The notes below the pieces were generated by a model that saw only the letters and a list, made by a program, of their open reading frames with translations, did no database searches and had not been told where the DNA came from. This document shows positions 22,952-32,865 of a DNA stretch of 40,997 nucleotides, piece after piece. Position numbers and translations under genes: made by a program. The stretch covers positions 1 to 40,997 of the forward strand of contig CANFZC010000017.1 in the NCBI GenBank assembly GCA_947451475.1. Direction: 5' to 3'. Numbering within the stretch: the stretch's first letter is position 1; the number at the start of each line of letters is the position of its first letter. The DNA is from Flavobacteriaceae bacterium. Its GTDB lineage: Bacteria > Bacteroidota > Bacteroidia > Flavobacteriales > Flavobacteriaceae.

Positions 22952-23545
22952 TTATTTAATCCAAATTTCACTTTGTAAAATCATCGGAACCACAACGCCA
23001 ATTATGAAGGCTGAAACTATTAAAGTCCAATCGCGTTTAGAGAATTTGGTCAGTGTTAATACCATGTAAGTAATGAGTAGAGTGGCGATCACAACGATTA
23101 TTTGAGCGGATTCAATACCTAGTGCAAATTCTGAAAGAGGAAGTAATTTGTCTGATGGATTACCAGATAGTATATTGTTGAAGTAATTTGAAAAACCTAG
23201 GCCATGAATAATTCCAAAGAAGACGGTAATGATGCCTGTAAAAGTAATACCCTCTTTTTTACTTGATTTTATTGAAATAGCAATAGTATAAAATGCCGCT
23301 ATTAATATGGTAATCGGGATTAAAAACTCTACCACAGTTGCTTTTATGCTCACTACATTAAAAACAGAAAGAAATAGGGCTAAAGAATGGCCTAATGTGA
23401 AAAGAGATATTAAAATCAATATACGTTTCCATGATTTAATTTCATAAGGAACCGTTAGTGCTAATAGAAATAAAACATGATCGTAAGCATAAATATTGAG
23501 TACGTGTTTTAATCCGATATTGAAATATATCCAGAAATCTGACAT
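22952..23545 (-). CDS. HupE/UreJ family membrane protein
   Basis: I choose the ATG at 23545 (MSDFWIYFNIGLKHVLNIY, 197 residues) instead of the TTG two codons upstream. About six hydrophobic helices are visible, with conserved His and Asp in GLKHVLNIYAYDHVLFL and GIIHGLGFSNYF, and ALGIESAQ near 145. These are typical of the HupE/UreJ_2 family, whose members are linked to nickel (or cobalt) uptake for hydrogenase or urease. No such enzyme or nickel-handling gene is nearby, so a nickel role is not supported by context. The gene seems to stand alone. Confidence 0.85.
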   Translation of the reverse strand: MSDFWIYFNIGLKHVLNIYAYDHVLFLLALTVPYEIKSWKRILILISLFTLGHSLALFLSVFNVVSIKATVVEFLIPITILIAAFYTIAISIKSSKKEGITFTGIITVFFGIIHGLGFSNYFNNILSGNPSDKLLPLSEFALGIESAQIIVVIATLLITYMVLTLTKFSKRDWTLIVSAFIIGVVVPMILQSEIWIK

Positions 23546-23666
23546 TAGCAAATAGGTTGTTTAGGAAGGTAAACATACAATTTATTTTTTATTAAGTATG
23601 CTTAATACGGGCTAAAATTGATAAAAACATTTTTAAAATAGGTTTCTTAAAAAGGGGAAATTGGAT

Positions 23667-23674
23667 TATATTTG
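23667..23674 (+). promoter_or_regulatory. Candidate -7 box (TATATTTG) of the terB-like gene
   Basis: TAnnTTTG match 23 nt upstream of the ATG at 23697. It overlaps the codons that a longer frame from 23661 would use, so the later start is preferred. Confidence 0.55.
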
Positions 23675-23696
23675 CAGTATTAAAACCAATATAATT

Positions 23697-24128
23697 ATGT
23701 CATTTTCAGATTTATTCGATAGCGAATTTAAAAGTAGAAATAAAGGTCATTTTTCAGCTATAGTGCGCGTTGCCACTGCTGATGGCGATATGAGTCATGA
23801 AGAAAAAGAATTTTTAGATAAACTTGCAGTTCGCCTTGAAATTTCTCCAGCCGAATATGAAGAAATTTTAGAAAACCCATTAAAATATCCCATCAATCCA
23901 CCATATTTACATACACATCGACTAGAGCGTTTATATGATTTATCAAGAATGGTATTTGCGGATCATGTACTAGGACCAAGACAAAAAGAAATTTTGACTA
24001 AGTTTGCCTTGGCATTAGGTTTTACTCCTGGAAATGTAAATTATATAGTTGATAAAGCCTTATCTTTATTAGTAATGAATGTAGATTTAGACACATTTAT
24101 TTACGAGATGACCCACATGAATAGATAA
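23697..24128 (+). CDS. TerB-like (tellurite-resistance/DUF) family protein
   Basis: The start at 23697 (MSFSDLFDSEFKSRNKGHF, 143 residues) is set by the -7 box just upstream. The protein is cytoplasmic and all-helical. VRVATADGDMSHEEKEFLDKL near 25-45 is the TerB signature, with an acidic D-x-D-x-S-x-x-E metal-site-like loop, and a second similar helix pair follows (FADHVLGPRQKEILTKFA). Family members bind metal and are often found in stress or phage-defence contexts, but here the gene is single, with no other ter genes. Tellurite resistance should not be inferred. The hairpin at 24133-24150 ends it. Confidence 0.85.
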   Translation: MSFSDLFDSEFKSRNKGHFSAIVRVATADGDMSHEEKEFLDKLAVRLEISPAEYEEILENPLKYPINPPYLHTHRLERLYDLSRMVFADHVLGPRQKEILTKFALALGFTPGNVNYIVDKALSLLVMNVDLDTFIYEMTHMNR

Positions 24129-24132
24129 AAGA

Positions 24133-24150
24133 AGCCCCAATTTTGGGGCT
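24133..24150. terminator. Bidirectional terminator between terB-like gene and fbp
   Basis: An 8-bp stem (agccccaa / ttggggct) with a 2-nt spacer is followed by six T on the plus strand and preceded by an A-rich run. It lies between convergent stops. Confidence 0.85.
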
Positions 24151-24155
24151 TTTTT

Positions 24156-25163
24156 CTAACAGTATTTTGCCATAAACTGCTCAGCCTTTTCTACCATATT
24201 TTGGCTACCACAAAAGAAAGGTACCCGTTGATGTAATTCAGAAGGTTGTATCTCCATAATTCTGCCGAAGCCATCTGATGCTTTACCTCCAGCTTGTTCT
24301 GCTATAAAAGCCATCGGATTGCATTCATAAAGTAATCGCAATTTTCCTTTGGGTGATTTTGAGCTTGTGGGATAAATGTAAATCCCGCCTTTAATCATGT
24401 TTCTGTGAATATCAGAAACCAAGCTTCCGATGTACCTAGACGTATAAGGGCGGTCGCCTTCTTCTAATTGGCAATATTTTAAATAATCTTTAACTCCTTG
24501 AGGAAAGTGAACATAATTTCCTTCATTGATAGAATAAATGGTGCCATCTTTTGAAAATTGCATATTGGGGTGTGATAAATAAAAGGTTCCGATCGCTGGA
24601 TTTAATGTGAATCCATTTACCCCATGACCAGTAGTGTATACCAACATTGTTGACGTTCCATATATTACATAACCTGCAGCAACTTGACTGGTTCCTGGTT
24701 GCAGAAAATCTTCTAAAGTAACTGGAGTTCCGACAGGAGTTTTTCTACGGTAAACTGAGAAAATGGTTCCGACGGAAACATTAACATCAATGTTGGATGA
24801 ACCATCTAAAGGATCCATCAAGACCACATATTTATTATTATGACTGTTATCCGAGCCTGCAACTGTAATAAAATCGTCATTTTCTTCAGAACCAATTCCA
24901 CAAACAATTTCACGATTGATTAAGGTTTGTATAAAAATTTCATTGGCATATACATCTAACTTTTGTTGGTCCTCCCCTTGGATATTTTGCTCGCCGGCTG
25001 CCCCTACAATATCTACCAAGCCAGCTTTATTAACCTTATAATTAACCACTTTTGCTGCTAATCGAATGGAGTTAATGATTCTTGATAATTCTCCTGAGGA
25101 ATATTGAAATTCTGATTGTTTTTCAATGATGAATTCACCGAGTGTTTTGTTGCGTTCTTCCAT
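24156..25163 (-). CDS. fbp: Class 1 fructose-1,6-bisphosphatase
   Basis: The enzyme hydrolyses fructose 1,6-bisphosphate to fructose 6-phosphate in gluconeogenesis. The family signature [10 protein letters not shown] at 117-126 contains the metal-binding aspartates. Other matches are GSEENDD at 91-97 (metal-binding Glu), [13 protein letters not shown] near 243, and [20 protein letters not shown] near 275-294. The 335 residues are normal for class 1 enzymes. AMP regulation is known in the family but cannot be read here. The gene stands alone with a terminator shared with the terB-like gene. Confidence 0.97.
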   Translation of the reverse strand: MEERNKTLGEFIIEKQSEFQYSSGELSRIINSIRLAAKVVNYKVNKAGLVDIVGAAGEQNIQGEDQQKLDVYANEIFIQTLINREIVCGIGSEENDDFITVAGSDNSHNNKYVVLMDPLDGSSNIDVNVSVGTIFSVYRRKTPVGTPVTLEDFLQPGTSQVAAGYVIYGTSTMLVYTTGHGVNGFTLNPAIGTFYLSHPNMQFSKDGTIYSINEGNYVHFPQGVKDYLKYCQLEEGDRPYTSRYIGSLVSDIHRNMIKGGIYIYPTSSKSPKGKLRLLYECNPMAFIAEQAGGKASDGFGRIMEIQPSELHQRVPFFCGSQNMVEKAEQFMAKYC

Positions 25164-25264
25164 TACGAAATCGTTGTAGTTGTTCGTGCAAATATCGTTT
25201 ATTTTATCAAAAACTAATATGAAACATTAAAAAATGTCGCGCGAAATGTTTGTGAAACTTATTT

Positions 25265-25272
25265 TATATTTG
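25265..25272 (+). promoter_or_regulatory. Candidate -7 box (TATATTTG) of the M48 peptidase operon
   Basis: TAnnTTTG match 28 nt upstream of the ATG at 25300. It lies inside the codons of a longer possible frame from 25234, which argues for the later start. A TTG at 25250-25252 is too close for a standard -33 element. Confidence 0.55.
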
Positions 25273-25299
25273 CTGTTCAAAATGTTAAATCTTATAACC

Positions 25300-26154
25300 A
25301 TGAAGACACGATTATTTTTTGTAGCAATAGTTGTTGCAATGTTTAGTAGTACAACGATAAATGCCCAGATCAATTTGGGTGAAAAAGCATTAGGAGCTTT
25401 ACAGACGGGTGTGGCTAGTTTCACTTTTAGTGATGAAGATGCCGCAACTATGTCAAAAGAGGCCGTCAGAAAAATGGATTCGTCTAATGTAGTTGCCGGA
25501 TTAAAAGATGGATATACACTGCGTTTGAATCGGATTTTTGGGAAGCATGCTAATGAGAATGGATTGGCATTAAATTACAAAGTTTACTTGACTAAGGATG
25601 TAAATGCATTTGCAACGGCTGATGGTAGTGTTCGAGTTTTCTCAGGTTTGATGGATATTATGGATGACAATCAATTGTTGGCTGTAATAGGTCATGAAAT
25701 AGGTCACGTAGCTAATCACGATTCTCGAGATGCTATGAAAGCTGCTTTAAGAAAAGCTGCTGTTGTGGGAGCCATTTCTTCACAATCAGATAAAGTAGCT
25801 AAATTAACCGACAGTCAATACGGACAATTAGCAGGTGCTATAATTGATAGCAAATACAGTCGCAAACAAGAATCGGAAGCAGATGAATTCTCTTATTCTT
25901 TTTTGAAACGCAATAAGTATAATGTGAATGCAGAAGAATCTGCTTTTACGATTTTGGCTGCTATGAGTGGTGGTGCTAGTTCGGATTTTCTAAGTAAAAT
26001 GATGAGCTCACACCCTGACCCTCAAGAAAGAGCGGATAAAGCAAAAGCTAGAGCAACAGTTGATGGGTTGTATAAGCCCTATGTTCAAATAAAATTTTCG
26101 AATAAAGCGATGACTTCCCAAACTAAAAAGACAACTAAAAAGAAGAAAAAATAA
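25300..26154 (+). CDS. M48 family metallopeptidase, exported
   Basis: From ATG 25300 the 284-residue protein begins with a clean signal peptide (MKTRLFFVAIVVAMFSSTTINAQ, cleavage near 22-23). HEIGHVANH at 132-140 is the zinc HExxH motif, and the third ligand is the Glu in KQESEADEFS near 188. The layout (strand-helix FATADGSVRVFSGLMDIM, then LLAVIGHEIGH) fits the soluble BepA/LoiP-like M48 branch, which acts on envelope proteins in quality control. The C-terminus is a lysine-rich tail (KKTTKKKKK). It heads a three-gene operon; the next gene starts directly after its stop codon. Confidence 0.93.
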   Translation: MKTRLFFVAIVVAMFSSTTINAQINLGEKALGALQTGVASFTFSDEDAATMSKEAVRKMDSSNVVAGLKDGYTLRLNRIFGKHANENGLALNYKVYLTKDVNAFATADGSVRVFSGLMDIMDDNQLLAVIGHEIGHVANHDSRDAMKAALRKAAVVGAISSQSDKVAKLTDSQYGQLAGAIIDSKYSRKQESEADEFSYSFLKRNKYNVNAEESAFTILAAMSGGASSDFLSKMMSSHPDPQERADKAKARATVDGLYKPYVQIKFSNKAMTSQTKKTTKKKKK

Positions 26155-26634
26155 GTGTCTATAGTAATTAGAAAAGGAGAAAAGAGAGACATGCCGGCTA
26201 TATTGGAACTTATTCGAGAGTTGGCTATATTCGAAAAAGAACCCGATGCAGTGGTGGTAACAGTAGATGACTTAGAGCGAGATGGTTTTGGGCAGTCGCC
26301 TTTATTTCATACATTTATTGCTGAGGTTGAAGGAGTTGTTGTTGGAATGGCCTTGTATTATTACCGTTATTCAACTTGGAAAGGAAAGACGATTCACCTT
26401 GAAGATTTGGTTGTCAAAGAAGCTATGCGAGGATCTGGATTGGGTTCTGCCCTTTACAAAGAGGTTATTGCCCAAGGACAACATGAAAAAGTTCGCAGAA
26501 TAGAGTGGAATGTTTTAGATTGGAATACTCCAGCAATTGATTTTTATTTAAAATCGGGGGCTAAAGTATTCGATGATTGGCGCGTGGCGCAAATGGATGA
26601 AAAAGGAATAAATGATTTTTTAAGTAAATTATAA
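26155..26634 (+). CDS. GNAT family N-acetyltransferase, GTG start
   Basis: The frame begins with GTG immediately after the M48 stop codon. The next ATG (13 codons in) would remove the first beta strand (IVIRKGEKRDMPAI), so the GTG start is preferred. The acetyl-CoA loop is RGSGLGSALY near 91-100, and EWNVLDWNTPAIDFYLKSGA near 119-138 is the usual C-terminal block. The 159 residues resemble the spermidine/spermine acetyltransferase-like branch. The substrate cannot be read. Its stop overlaps the aspartate kinase start by one base, so it is translationally coupled. Confidence 0.9.
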   Translation: MSIVIRKGEKRDMPAILELIRELAIFEKEPDAVVVTVDDLERDGFGQSPLFHTFIAEVEGVVVGMALYYYRYSTWKGKTIHLEDLVVKEAMRGSGLGSALYKEVIAQGQHEKVRRIEWNVLDWNTPAIDFYLKSGAKVFDDWRVAQMDEKGINDFLSKL

Positions 26635-27887
26635 TGAGAATATTCAAATTTGGAGGCGCTTCGGTGAAAGATTCCGAAGGAATTAAAAACGTTTTTAGTG
26701 TTTTGGAAAAAGTAGGTCATGAAGATACGCTTTTGGTAATATCGGCTATGGGAAAAACCACTAATGCTTTGGAAACAGTAATTAAAAATTATTTTGATAA
26801 ATCTAATGAGTTGCATGCTTCCTTACAAGAAGTTAGAAAGTACCACAACCAAATATTAATGGACTTGTTTGAAGATGAAGAACACGATGTGTTTTATGCT
26901 GTAAACAGCCATTTTGCCGATTTGGAGTATTTCATTAGAAGTAATAAATCACCTAATTATAACTTTGTATATGATCAAGTTGTGAGTTATGGTGAAATTG
27001 TTTCCACTACAATTGTAAGTCATTATTTCAATCATGCTGGTTTGAAAAACAACTGGATAGACGTTCGAAATTTTATCAAAACAGATACAACCTATCGCGA
27101 TGCTAACGTTGATTGGCAAAAGACGCAACAGTTTATTTCCAAGGGAATCAAGAAAAAGGCACTTAATATCACTCAAGGATTTTTAGGGTCTGATGAAAAC
27201 AATTTTACCACTACGTTAGGTCGTGAAGGCTCTGATTATACCGCAGCAATTTTTGCTTATTGCTTAAATGCAGAAAGTGTAACCATCTGGAAGGATGTCC
27301 CAGGAGTACTAAATGCTGATCCGCGGTATTTTGAAAATGCCGTATTATTAAATCAGATATCCTATCGCGAAGCGATAGAGTTAGCTTTTTATGGGGCCTC
27401 TGTAATTCATCCAAAAACCTTACAGCCGCTTCAGAAAAAAGAAATTCCGCTCTTTGTAAAATCTTTTGTTAATCCACTTTTGCCTGGAACATGTGTTTCA
27501 AAAGGGAAAGATTTGGAGCCACTTTCACCTTGCTTTATTGTAAAAAAAGACCAATTGTTATTGTCTTTGTCTTCAATTGATTTTTCTTTCATTATGGAAG
27601 AGAACATCAGCGAAATATTTTTATTGTTACATCAATTTAAAATCAAAACTAGTTTGATTCAAAATTCAGCCATTAGTTTCTCGGTTTGTTTGGAAGATAA
27701 ATTTGGCAATTTTAATGAAATAAAGGCGATACTTTCTAAAAAATTCAAAGTTGTATATAATGAAAATGTTTCATTGTATACTATTCGTCATTTTAATGAA
27801 AAAGCAGCGAAAATTGTTGAATTGGGCAAAACCGTTTTGGTAAAACAAATTTCAAGAGATACAATGCAAATCGTGACGAAAGAGTAG
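26634..27887 (+). CDS. Aspartate kinase (monofunctional)
   Basis: The enzyme phosphorylates aspartate, the first step toward lysine, threonine, methionine and diaminopimelate. FKFGGASVKD at 4-13 is the kinase signature (KFGGTS with Ala in place of Thr). TLGREGSDYTAAI near 196-208 and WKDVPGVLNADPR near 220-232 are further amino-acid-kinase motifs. The C-terminal 115 residues (about 300-417) would be the ACT regulatory region but are divergent. ATG overlaps the previous stop (TAATG). The partner asd is 25 kb away. Feedback behaviour cannot be predicted from this sequence. Confidence 0.92.
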   Translation: MRIFKFGGASVKDSEGIKNVFSVLEKVGHEDTLLVISAMGKTTNALETVIKNYFDKSNELHASLQEVRKYHNQILMDLFEDEEHDVFYAVNSHFADLEYFIRSNKSPNYNFVYDQVVSYGEIVSTTIVSHYFNHAGLKNNWIDVRNFIKTDTTYRDANVDWQKTQQFISKGIKKKALNITQGFLGSDENNFTTTLGREGSDYTAAIFAYCLNAESVTIWKDVPGVLNADPRYFENAVLLNQISYREAIELAFYGASVIHPKTLQPLQKKEIPLFVKSFVNPLLPGTCVSKGKDLEPLSPCFIVKKDQLLLSLSSIDFSFIMEENISEIFLLLHQFKIKTSLIQNSAISFSVCLEDKFGNFNEIKAILSKKFKVVYNENVSLYTIRHFNEKAAKIVELGKTVLVKQISRDTMQIVTKE

Positions 27888-27937
27888 AATAATTACCTGT
27901 TGATACACATAATAGCTTTTTTACGTTTATAATATGT

Positions 27938-30900
27938 ATGCTGAAAAAACTTCTTTTATTGTTGATAATCTTTGGTTTATCTAAGCTTTCGGCTCAGGAA
28001 GTCAATTCGTTGTATCAGCAAAAGAAGGTAGTGGTTATTAAGGACACCATTAATCTTGATAACGTAAGTATTAGCCCTAGTTTTTTCAAAATTCAAAAGA
28101 CCGACGGAACATCTATTGATAGTTCGTTTTACAAAGTTGATTTCAAAACAGGGCGGCTAATTTTTAAAAATGGATACGAATCAAAAGACAGTTTAACGGT
28201 TCGTTATTTCAAATACCCTGAATATTTAACTAAAACCTATAGTATTTATGATCAGGATCGAGTTGTCCCAAACGAAGCAGGGAACCTATATAAAGTAAGC
28301 CGTACGGTTAAAAAGTTTGTCCCTTTTGATGGTTTGAATACTTCAGGAAGTATTACACGAGGCGTTTCGATAGGTAATAATCAAAGTACTTCAGTCACTT
28401 CTAATCTTGATTTACAAATCACTGGAAAAATATCTGATAAAGTTTCCCTACGCGCATCGATTCAAGATTCTAATATTCCATTACAAGAGGGGGGGTATTC
28501 TCAGAAACTAGATGAATTTGATCAAATATTCATCGAATTATTTACCGATAGATGGAATATACGGGCTGGGGATTTATTTTTAGAAAACCGGCAATCTCGG
28601 TTTTTAAATTTCAATAAGAAAGTGCAAGGACTTTCTGCCCACTTCACTTTTGGTGGTGAAGAAAATAAAACTGAGATTTTTGCTGCTGGTGCTTTAGTTC
28701 GCGGACAATATGCAAAGAGTTCGTTTACTGGGCAAGAAGGTAATCAAGGTCCTTATAAGCTGCGAGGTAACAATGGAGAGTTATATGTGCTTGTTATTTC
28801 GGGTTCTGAGAAAGTGTTTGTTAACGGGATTTTACGAAAGCGAGGTGAAAACAATGATTATATAATTGATTATAATGCAGGGGAAATTAGGTTTACTGCT
28901 TTGTTTCCAATTACTTCTGAAATGCGAATTGTGGTAGAATATCAGTATTCAGATCGAAGTTACACCCGTTTTGTGACCTATTCAGGAGCCAATTATCAGT
29001 CTAAGAACTGGAGTCTTGGGGGTTATCTTTATTCGGAGAATGATGTAAAAAATCAACCTTTACAACAAAATTTGTCGCCTGAACAAGTTGCAATATTAGC
29101 TAATGCAGGAGATAATGTCAATTTAATGAATGCGCCATCAGCTTATGTTGACACCTATTCTGTTAATAAAGTTTTGTATCGAAAGACACTAGTCAATGGA
29201 GTGGAAATTTTCCAATATTCCAACAATCCTGATGAGGTTTTGTATAATGTAAAGTTCACTTTGGTAGGCAATCTTCTTGGAAATTATATTTTGTCAAATT
29301 CTTCAGCTATCGGTAAAGTCTATCAATATACAGAACCAATAGGAGGAATCCCTCAAGGAAATTACGAACCGATTACTCGGTTAGTAGCGCCCACTAAAAT
29401 TCAAATGGCAACCATTTTAGGAAAATTCAATCCCGGTGAGAAAACCAATCTTGATTTTGAAGTAGGGGTAAGTAATAAGGACTTGAATTTGTTTTCTTCA
29501 ATTGATGACAAAAACAACAAAGGTTTTGCCGGAAAGTTAAATTTTAAGCAACGTTTGTTTACTAAAAAATGGCAAGTTGATGCCTTTGGGAATTATCAAT
29601 ATGTGCATCAAAACTTTAGGACCATAGAACGATTATTCAATATAGAGTTTAATCGTGATTGGAATTTGACTGCTTTTGACGGGAATCAGAGTTTATTAGT
29701 TAATGGAGTCGATTTTATTTTGCCGACAAAGGGAAAGTTATCTTATCAATTTGAGAAGTTGGATTTTTCCAAAAGTTTTTCGGGTAGTCGTCATTTAATA
29801 AATGGTTTGTTTACGTTTAATAATTGGAATTTACAAGAAACAGGAAGTTATTTAAAAAGTAATGGTAGTTATGCTTCATCTAGCTTTATTCGAAACCAAA
29901 CTCAAGCTCGTTTTCATTTTAAAAGAAATTGGATTGGGAGTAGTTTGCGTTTAGAAGACAATAGGGAAAAGTTGGTTTCCACCAATCAATTATCAGCTTT
30001 GAGTCAAAGATTTACAGAGTATGGTGCTTTTATTGGGCGAGGTGATAGTACTAAAGTTTTTATGGAATTGGGTTATTTGCAACGGGTAAATGATAGTTTA
30101 CAAAATGGTTTTTTGCAGAAGGTAAATACATCACAATCGTATTATTTAAAATCAAAATTGGTGCAAACAGACCGAAGTGATTTGTCATTATTTATCAATT
30201 ATCGTAATCTTAACTATGTAGATAATACTAGGCCAAATGAACCTTCTTTGAATTCTAGGTTATTGTATAATGATCAATATTTTAATCAATTGATGCAAGT
30301 GACTACCGCGTATGAAACAACATCTGGAACTATAGCACAACAAGAATTCACCTATTTAGAAGTGCAGGCAGGGCTGGGAATTTATACTTGGATTGATTAC
30401 AATGGAAATGGCATACAAGAATTACAAGAATTTGAAGTAGCGCCTTTTCCTGATCAAGCAAAATACGTTAGGGTGTTTTTGCCCAATCAAATTTTTATCA
30501 AAACGCATCAGAACAAATTTTCGCAATCGCTTACTTTGAATCCGGCAAACTGGCAGAATCTAATAGGTTTCAGAAAGGTGTTGTCTCATTTTTACAATCA
30601 ATCCTCTTTCATAATTGAACGAAAAATTGAACGAAACGGAGCTAATTTTGACTTAAATCCGTTCGCAACAACCGATGCAGATTTGTTGGGGCTAAATACC
30701 AATTTTAGAAATAGTTTGTTTTATAATAGGGGTAAACAAAGACACACTGTTATCTATACTTTTACTCAAAATAGGGTGAAGAGTCTTCTATCTAATGGCT
30801 CACAAGAAGGAAGAAACAATTCACATCAACTACAGTACACCCATTTGGTTCAGAAAGCATGGTTATTTTCTTTGGCGTCTAAAACGGTTTTTACTTCTTT

Positions 30901-31336
30901 ACATTCTGAAAGTTATTCAAGCAGAAATTTCGAAATTACAACAAATCAATTTAATCCTAAGATATCCTACTTATTTAGTAAGAATGCAAGTTGGGATCTA
31001 TTTTACGAATTCCAAAATAAGCAAAACAAGCTGGGTGCTTTGGAGAAATTAATTCAAAATCGTATTGGAACTTCATTTTCTTATGCTAGCGAGAAGAAAC
31101 TGACTTTGAACGGAGAGTTTTCTTTATACCAAAACAAATTTACAGGTGATGCTCAATCCCCTGTAGCATTTCAAATGCTGGAAGGACTTCAACCCGGTAA
31201 AAACATGACTTGGCGTTTATTAATACAGAAGAATTTAACTGAATTTTTGGATATTAATATTAATTACCAAGGGAGAAAGACTGAAACCAGTCAAACCATA
31301 CATACTGGAAATGTACAGTTAAGAGCGTATTTTTAG
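27938..31336 (+). CDS. Very large predicted outer-membrane beta-barrel protein, unknown function
   Basis: The 1132-residue protein has a signal peptide (MLKKLLLLLIIFGLSKLSAQ). The remainder is dominated by alternating strand-like segments rich in Asn, Tyr, Phe and Ser, ending at a C-terminal aromatic residue (VQLRAYF), consistent with an outer-membrane barrel. Residues about 286-345 contain SGSEKVFVNGILRKRG and DYIIDYNAGEIRF, a segment recalling N-terminal regions of large Bacteroidota barrels such as SprA; this is similarity by eye only. There is no plug with a TonB box or sorting domain that I can see. I do not recognise a named family. It follows aspartate kinase by 50 bp. Confidence 0.75.
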   Translation: MLKKLLLLLIIFGLSKLSAQEVNSLYQQKKVVVIKDTINLDNVSISPSFFKIQKTDGTSIDSSFYKVDFKTGRLIFKNGYESKDSLTVRYFKYPEYLTKTYSIYDQDRVVPNEAGNLYKVSRTVKKFVPFDGLNTSGSITRGVSIGNNQSTSVTSNLDLQITGKISDKVSLRASIQDSNIPLQEGGYSQKLDEFDQIFIELFTDRWNIRAGDLFLENRQSRFLNFNKKVQGLSAHFTFGGEENKTEIFAAGALVRGQYAKSSFTGQEGNQGPYKLRGNNGELYVLVISGSEKVFVNGILRKRGENNDYIIDYNAGEIRFTALFPITSEMRIVVEYQYSDRSYTRFVTYSGANYQSKNWSLGGYLYSENDVKNQPLQQNLSPEQVAILANAGDNVNLMNAPSAYVDTYSVNKVLYRKTLVNGVEIFQYSNNPDEVLYNVKFTLVGNLLGNYILSNSSAIGKVYQYTEPIGGIPQGNYEPITRLVAPTKIQMATILGKFNPGEKTNLDFEVGVSNKDLNLFSSIDDKNNKGFAGKLNFKQRLFTKKWQVDAFGNYQYVHQNFRTIERLFNIEFNRDWNLTAFDGNQSLLVNGVDFILPTKGKLSYQFEKLDFSKSFSGSRHLINGLFTFNNWNLQETGSYLKSNGSYASSSFIRNQTQARFHFKRNWIGSSLRLEDNREKLVSTNQLSALSQRFTEYGAFIGRGDSTKVFMELGYLQRVNDSLQNGFLQKVNTSQSYYLKSKLVQTDRSDLSLFINYRNLNYVDNTRPNEPSLNSRLLYNDQYFNQLMQVTTAYETTSGTIAQQEFTYLEVQAGLGIYTWIDYNGNGIQELQEFEVAPFPDQAKYVRVFLPNQIFIKTHQNKFSQSLTLNPANWQNLIGFRKVLSHFYNQSSFIIERKIERNGANFDLNPFATTDADLLGLNTNFRNSLFYNRGKQRHTVIYTFTQNRVKSLLSNGSQEGRNNSHQLQYTHLVQKAWLFSLASKTVFTSLHSESYSSRNFEITTNQFNPKISYLFSKNASWDLFYEFQNKQNKLGALEKLIQNRIGTSFSYASEKKLTLNGEFSLYQNKFTGDAQSPVAFQMLEGLQPGKNMTWRLLIQKNLTEFLDININYQGRKTETSQTIHTGNVQLRAYF

Positions 31337-31742
31337 GGAAAATATTTAGATTAATAAAGTCCGGAAAAATACTAGAATAGTATGAGGACTACATCAAAAG
31401 AGTCTCTTTTTTTGCTAATTCGTTGCGCCATAATTTAGACTTTAAAAATTATGTTTTTTTTATTTTAAAAAATAGATTTTCAGAAGACCATAAATGTTAA
31501 AATTTGGCCATCAGTAATTTCTTAACCTCCTTTGTTTTAGGGCTTTTTTGTTATTTTTATATTTTTAATGTTCTGAAAACCAAATATTTATAAACTTCTC
31601 TTTATTGAGCCTAAATACCGCTATTTGTTAAAAACTAGAGCTGATTGTGAATAAGTTTGGCTTTCATTTTACGAAAGGTTTGCCAATCTTTGTATCATAC
31701 TGATTTCACTATAAATCGTCTTAAAATTCAAAATATTTCAAC
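31337..31742. other. 406-bp gene-free region upstream of nrdB
   Basis: No open frame or RNA gene is convincing here. A hairpin at 31358-31390 pairs agtcc with ggact and, inside, atacta with tagtat (loop gaa). A second, AT-rich hairpin at 31396-31410 (aaaagag-t-ctctttt) is followed by more T and may act as a weak terminator for the large upstream gene. The rest is T-rich DNA. I see no clear TAnnTTTG box or NrdR-type repeat, although regulation of nrdB is expected from this region. Confidence 0.5.
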
Positions 31743-32720
31743 ATGGCAGCCATCGAACCAATTTTAAAAGAAAACAAAGATCGCTTTGTAATTTTTCCTA
31801 TTAAACACCAAGATATTTGGGAATGGTATAAAAAGCAAGAAGCGTGTATTTGGACAGCTGAAGAAATCGATTTGCATACGGACATCAATGATTGGAATAA
31901 CAAGTTAAATGATGATGAAAAATACTTTATTAAGCACGTCTTGGCCTTCTTTGCAGCCTCAGATGGAATAGTAAATGAAAATTTAGCTGAAAACTTTGTT
32001 AGTGAGGTTCAATATCCAGAAGCGAAATTCTTTTACGGATTTCAGTTGATGATGGAAAATATACATAGTGAGACTTATTCACTATTAATTGACACCTATG
32101 TGAAAGATGAGGCAGAAAAAGACCAGCTTTTTCATGCTATTGAAGTGTTTCCAGCAATTAAAGAAAAAGCGGAATGGGCTTTACAATGGATTGAATCTGA
32201 TTCCTTCGCTGAAAGGCTTATTGCCTTTGCTGCTGTAGAAGGAATTTTCTTTTCAGGTTCTTTTTGTTCGATATTTTGGTTAAAAAAGAGAGGTTTAATG
32301 CCAGGATTGACTTTTTCAAATGAATTGATTTCACGTGACGAAGGAATGCACTGTGATTTTGCGGTACACTTGCACACCCATCATATTATAAATAAAGTGC
32401 CTAAAGCTAGAATTACAGAGATTTTAACCAATGCTTTAGATATTGAACGGAAGTTCATCACCGAGTCACTTCCTGTTAGCTTGATAGGTATGAATGCTGT
32501 TTTAATGACTCAATATTTAGAGTTTGTTACCGATAGACTTTTGGTTGAATTAGGTTGTGACCGAGTTTATAACTCTTCAAATCCGTTTGATTTTATGGAT
32601 ATGATTTCGTTGCAAGGAAAAACTAATTTCTTTGAAAAACGAGTAGCAGAGTACCAAAAAGCTGGTGTGATGAATACCGATTCAGAAGCAGGTAAAATTA
32701 GTTTCGACGCTGATTTCTAG
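31743..32720 (+). CDS. nrdB: Ribonucleoside-diphosphate reductase small subunit (class Ia, eukaryote-like)
   Basis: NrdB holds the diiron-tyrosyl radical for class Ia ribonucleotide reductase, which makes dNDPs from NDPs. Ligands by alignment with mammalian R2 are Asp74, Glu105, His108, Glu166, Glu200 and His203, with the radical Tyr112 in ENIHSETY. Long stretches match human R2 as I remember it ([34 protein letters not shown]) and the C-terminus SFDADF matches the eukaryotic LDADF tail that docks on the large subunit. The 325 residues lack the eukaryotic N-terminal extension. It is followed 195 bp later by nrdA on the same strand. Confidence 0.97.
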   Translation: MAAIEPILKENKDRFVIFPIKHQDIWEWYKKQEACIWTAEEIDLHTDINDWNNKLNDDEKYFIKHVLAFFAASDGIVNENLAENFVSEVQYPEAKFFYGFQLMMENIHSETYSLLIDTYVKDEAEKDQLFHAIEVFPAIKEKAEWALQWIESDSFAERLIAFAAVEGIFFSGSFCSIFWLKKRGLMPGLTFSNELISRDEGMHCDFAVHLHTHHIINKVPKARITEILTNALDIERKFITESLPVSLIGMNAVLMTQYLEFVTDRLLVELGCDRVYNSSNPFDFMDMISLQGKTNFFEKRVAEYQKAGVMNTDSEAGKISFDADF

Positions 32721-32865
32721 AAGAAATTAACTTGGATTTGGTAGAAAGAAAATTCAGGTTTGTGATATATTCCTTTTAAATCAAAAGACATTTTCACTTC
32801 CATTAGAGTTAGGAAGTAAAGCACAACTCTATCAATCATAGCATATAATTAATCACAAATAACCC

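Noticed and set aside
19369..24128. Antibiotic or tellurite resistance from the MarC-like and TerB-like proteins
   Set aside because: Names come from early family labels. MarC has no supported role in drug resistance and TerB is here without its partner genes.
31358..31410. Hairpins downstream of the 1132-residue gene as a riboswitch or ncRNA
   Set aside because: The stems are short and AT-rich, without a promoter box; at most a weak terminator, so it is described only inside the intergenic entry.
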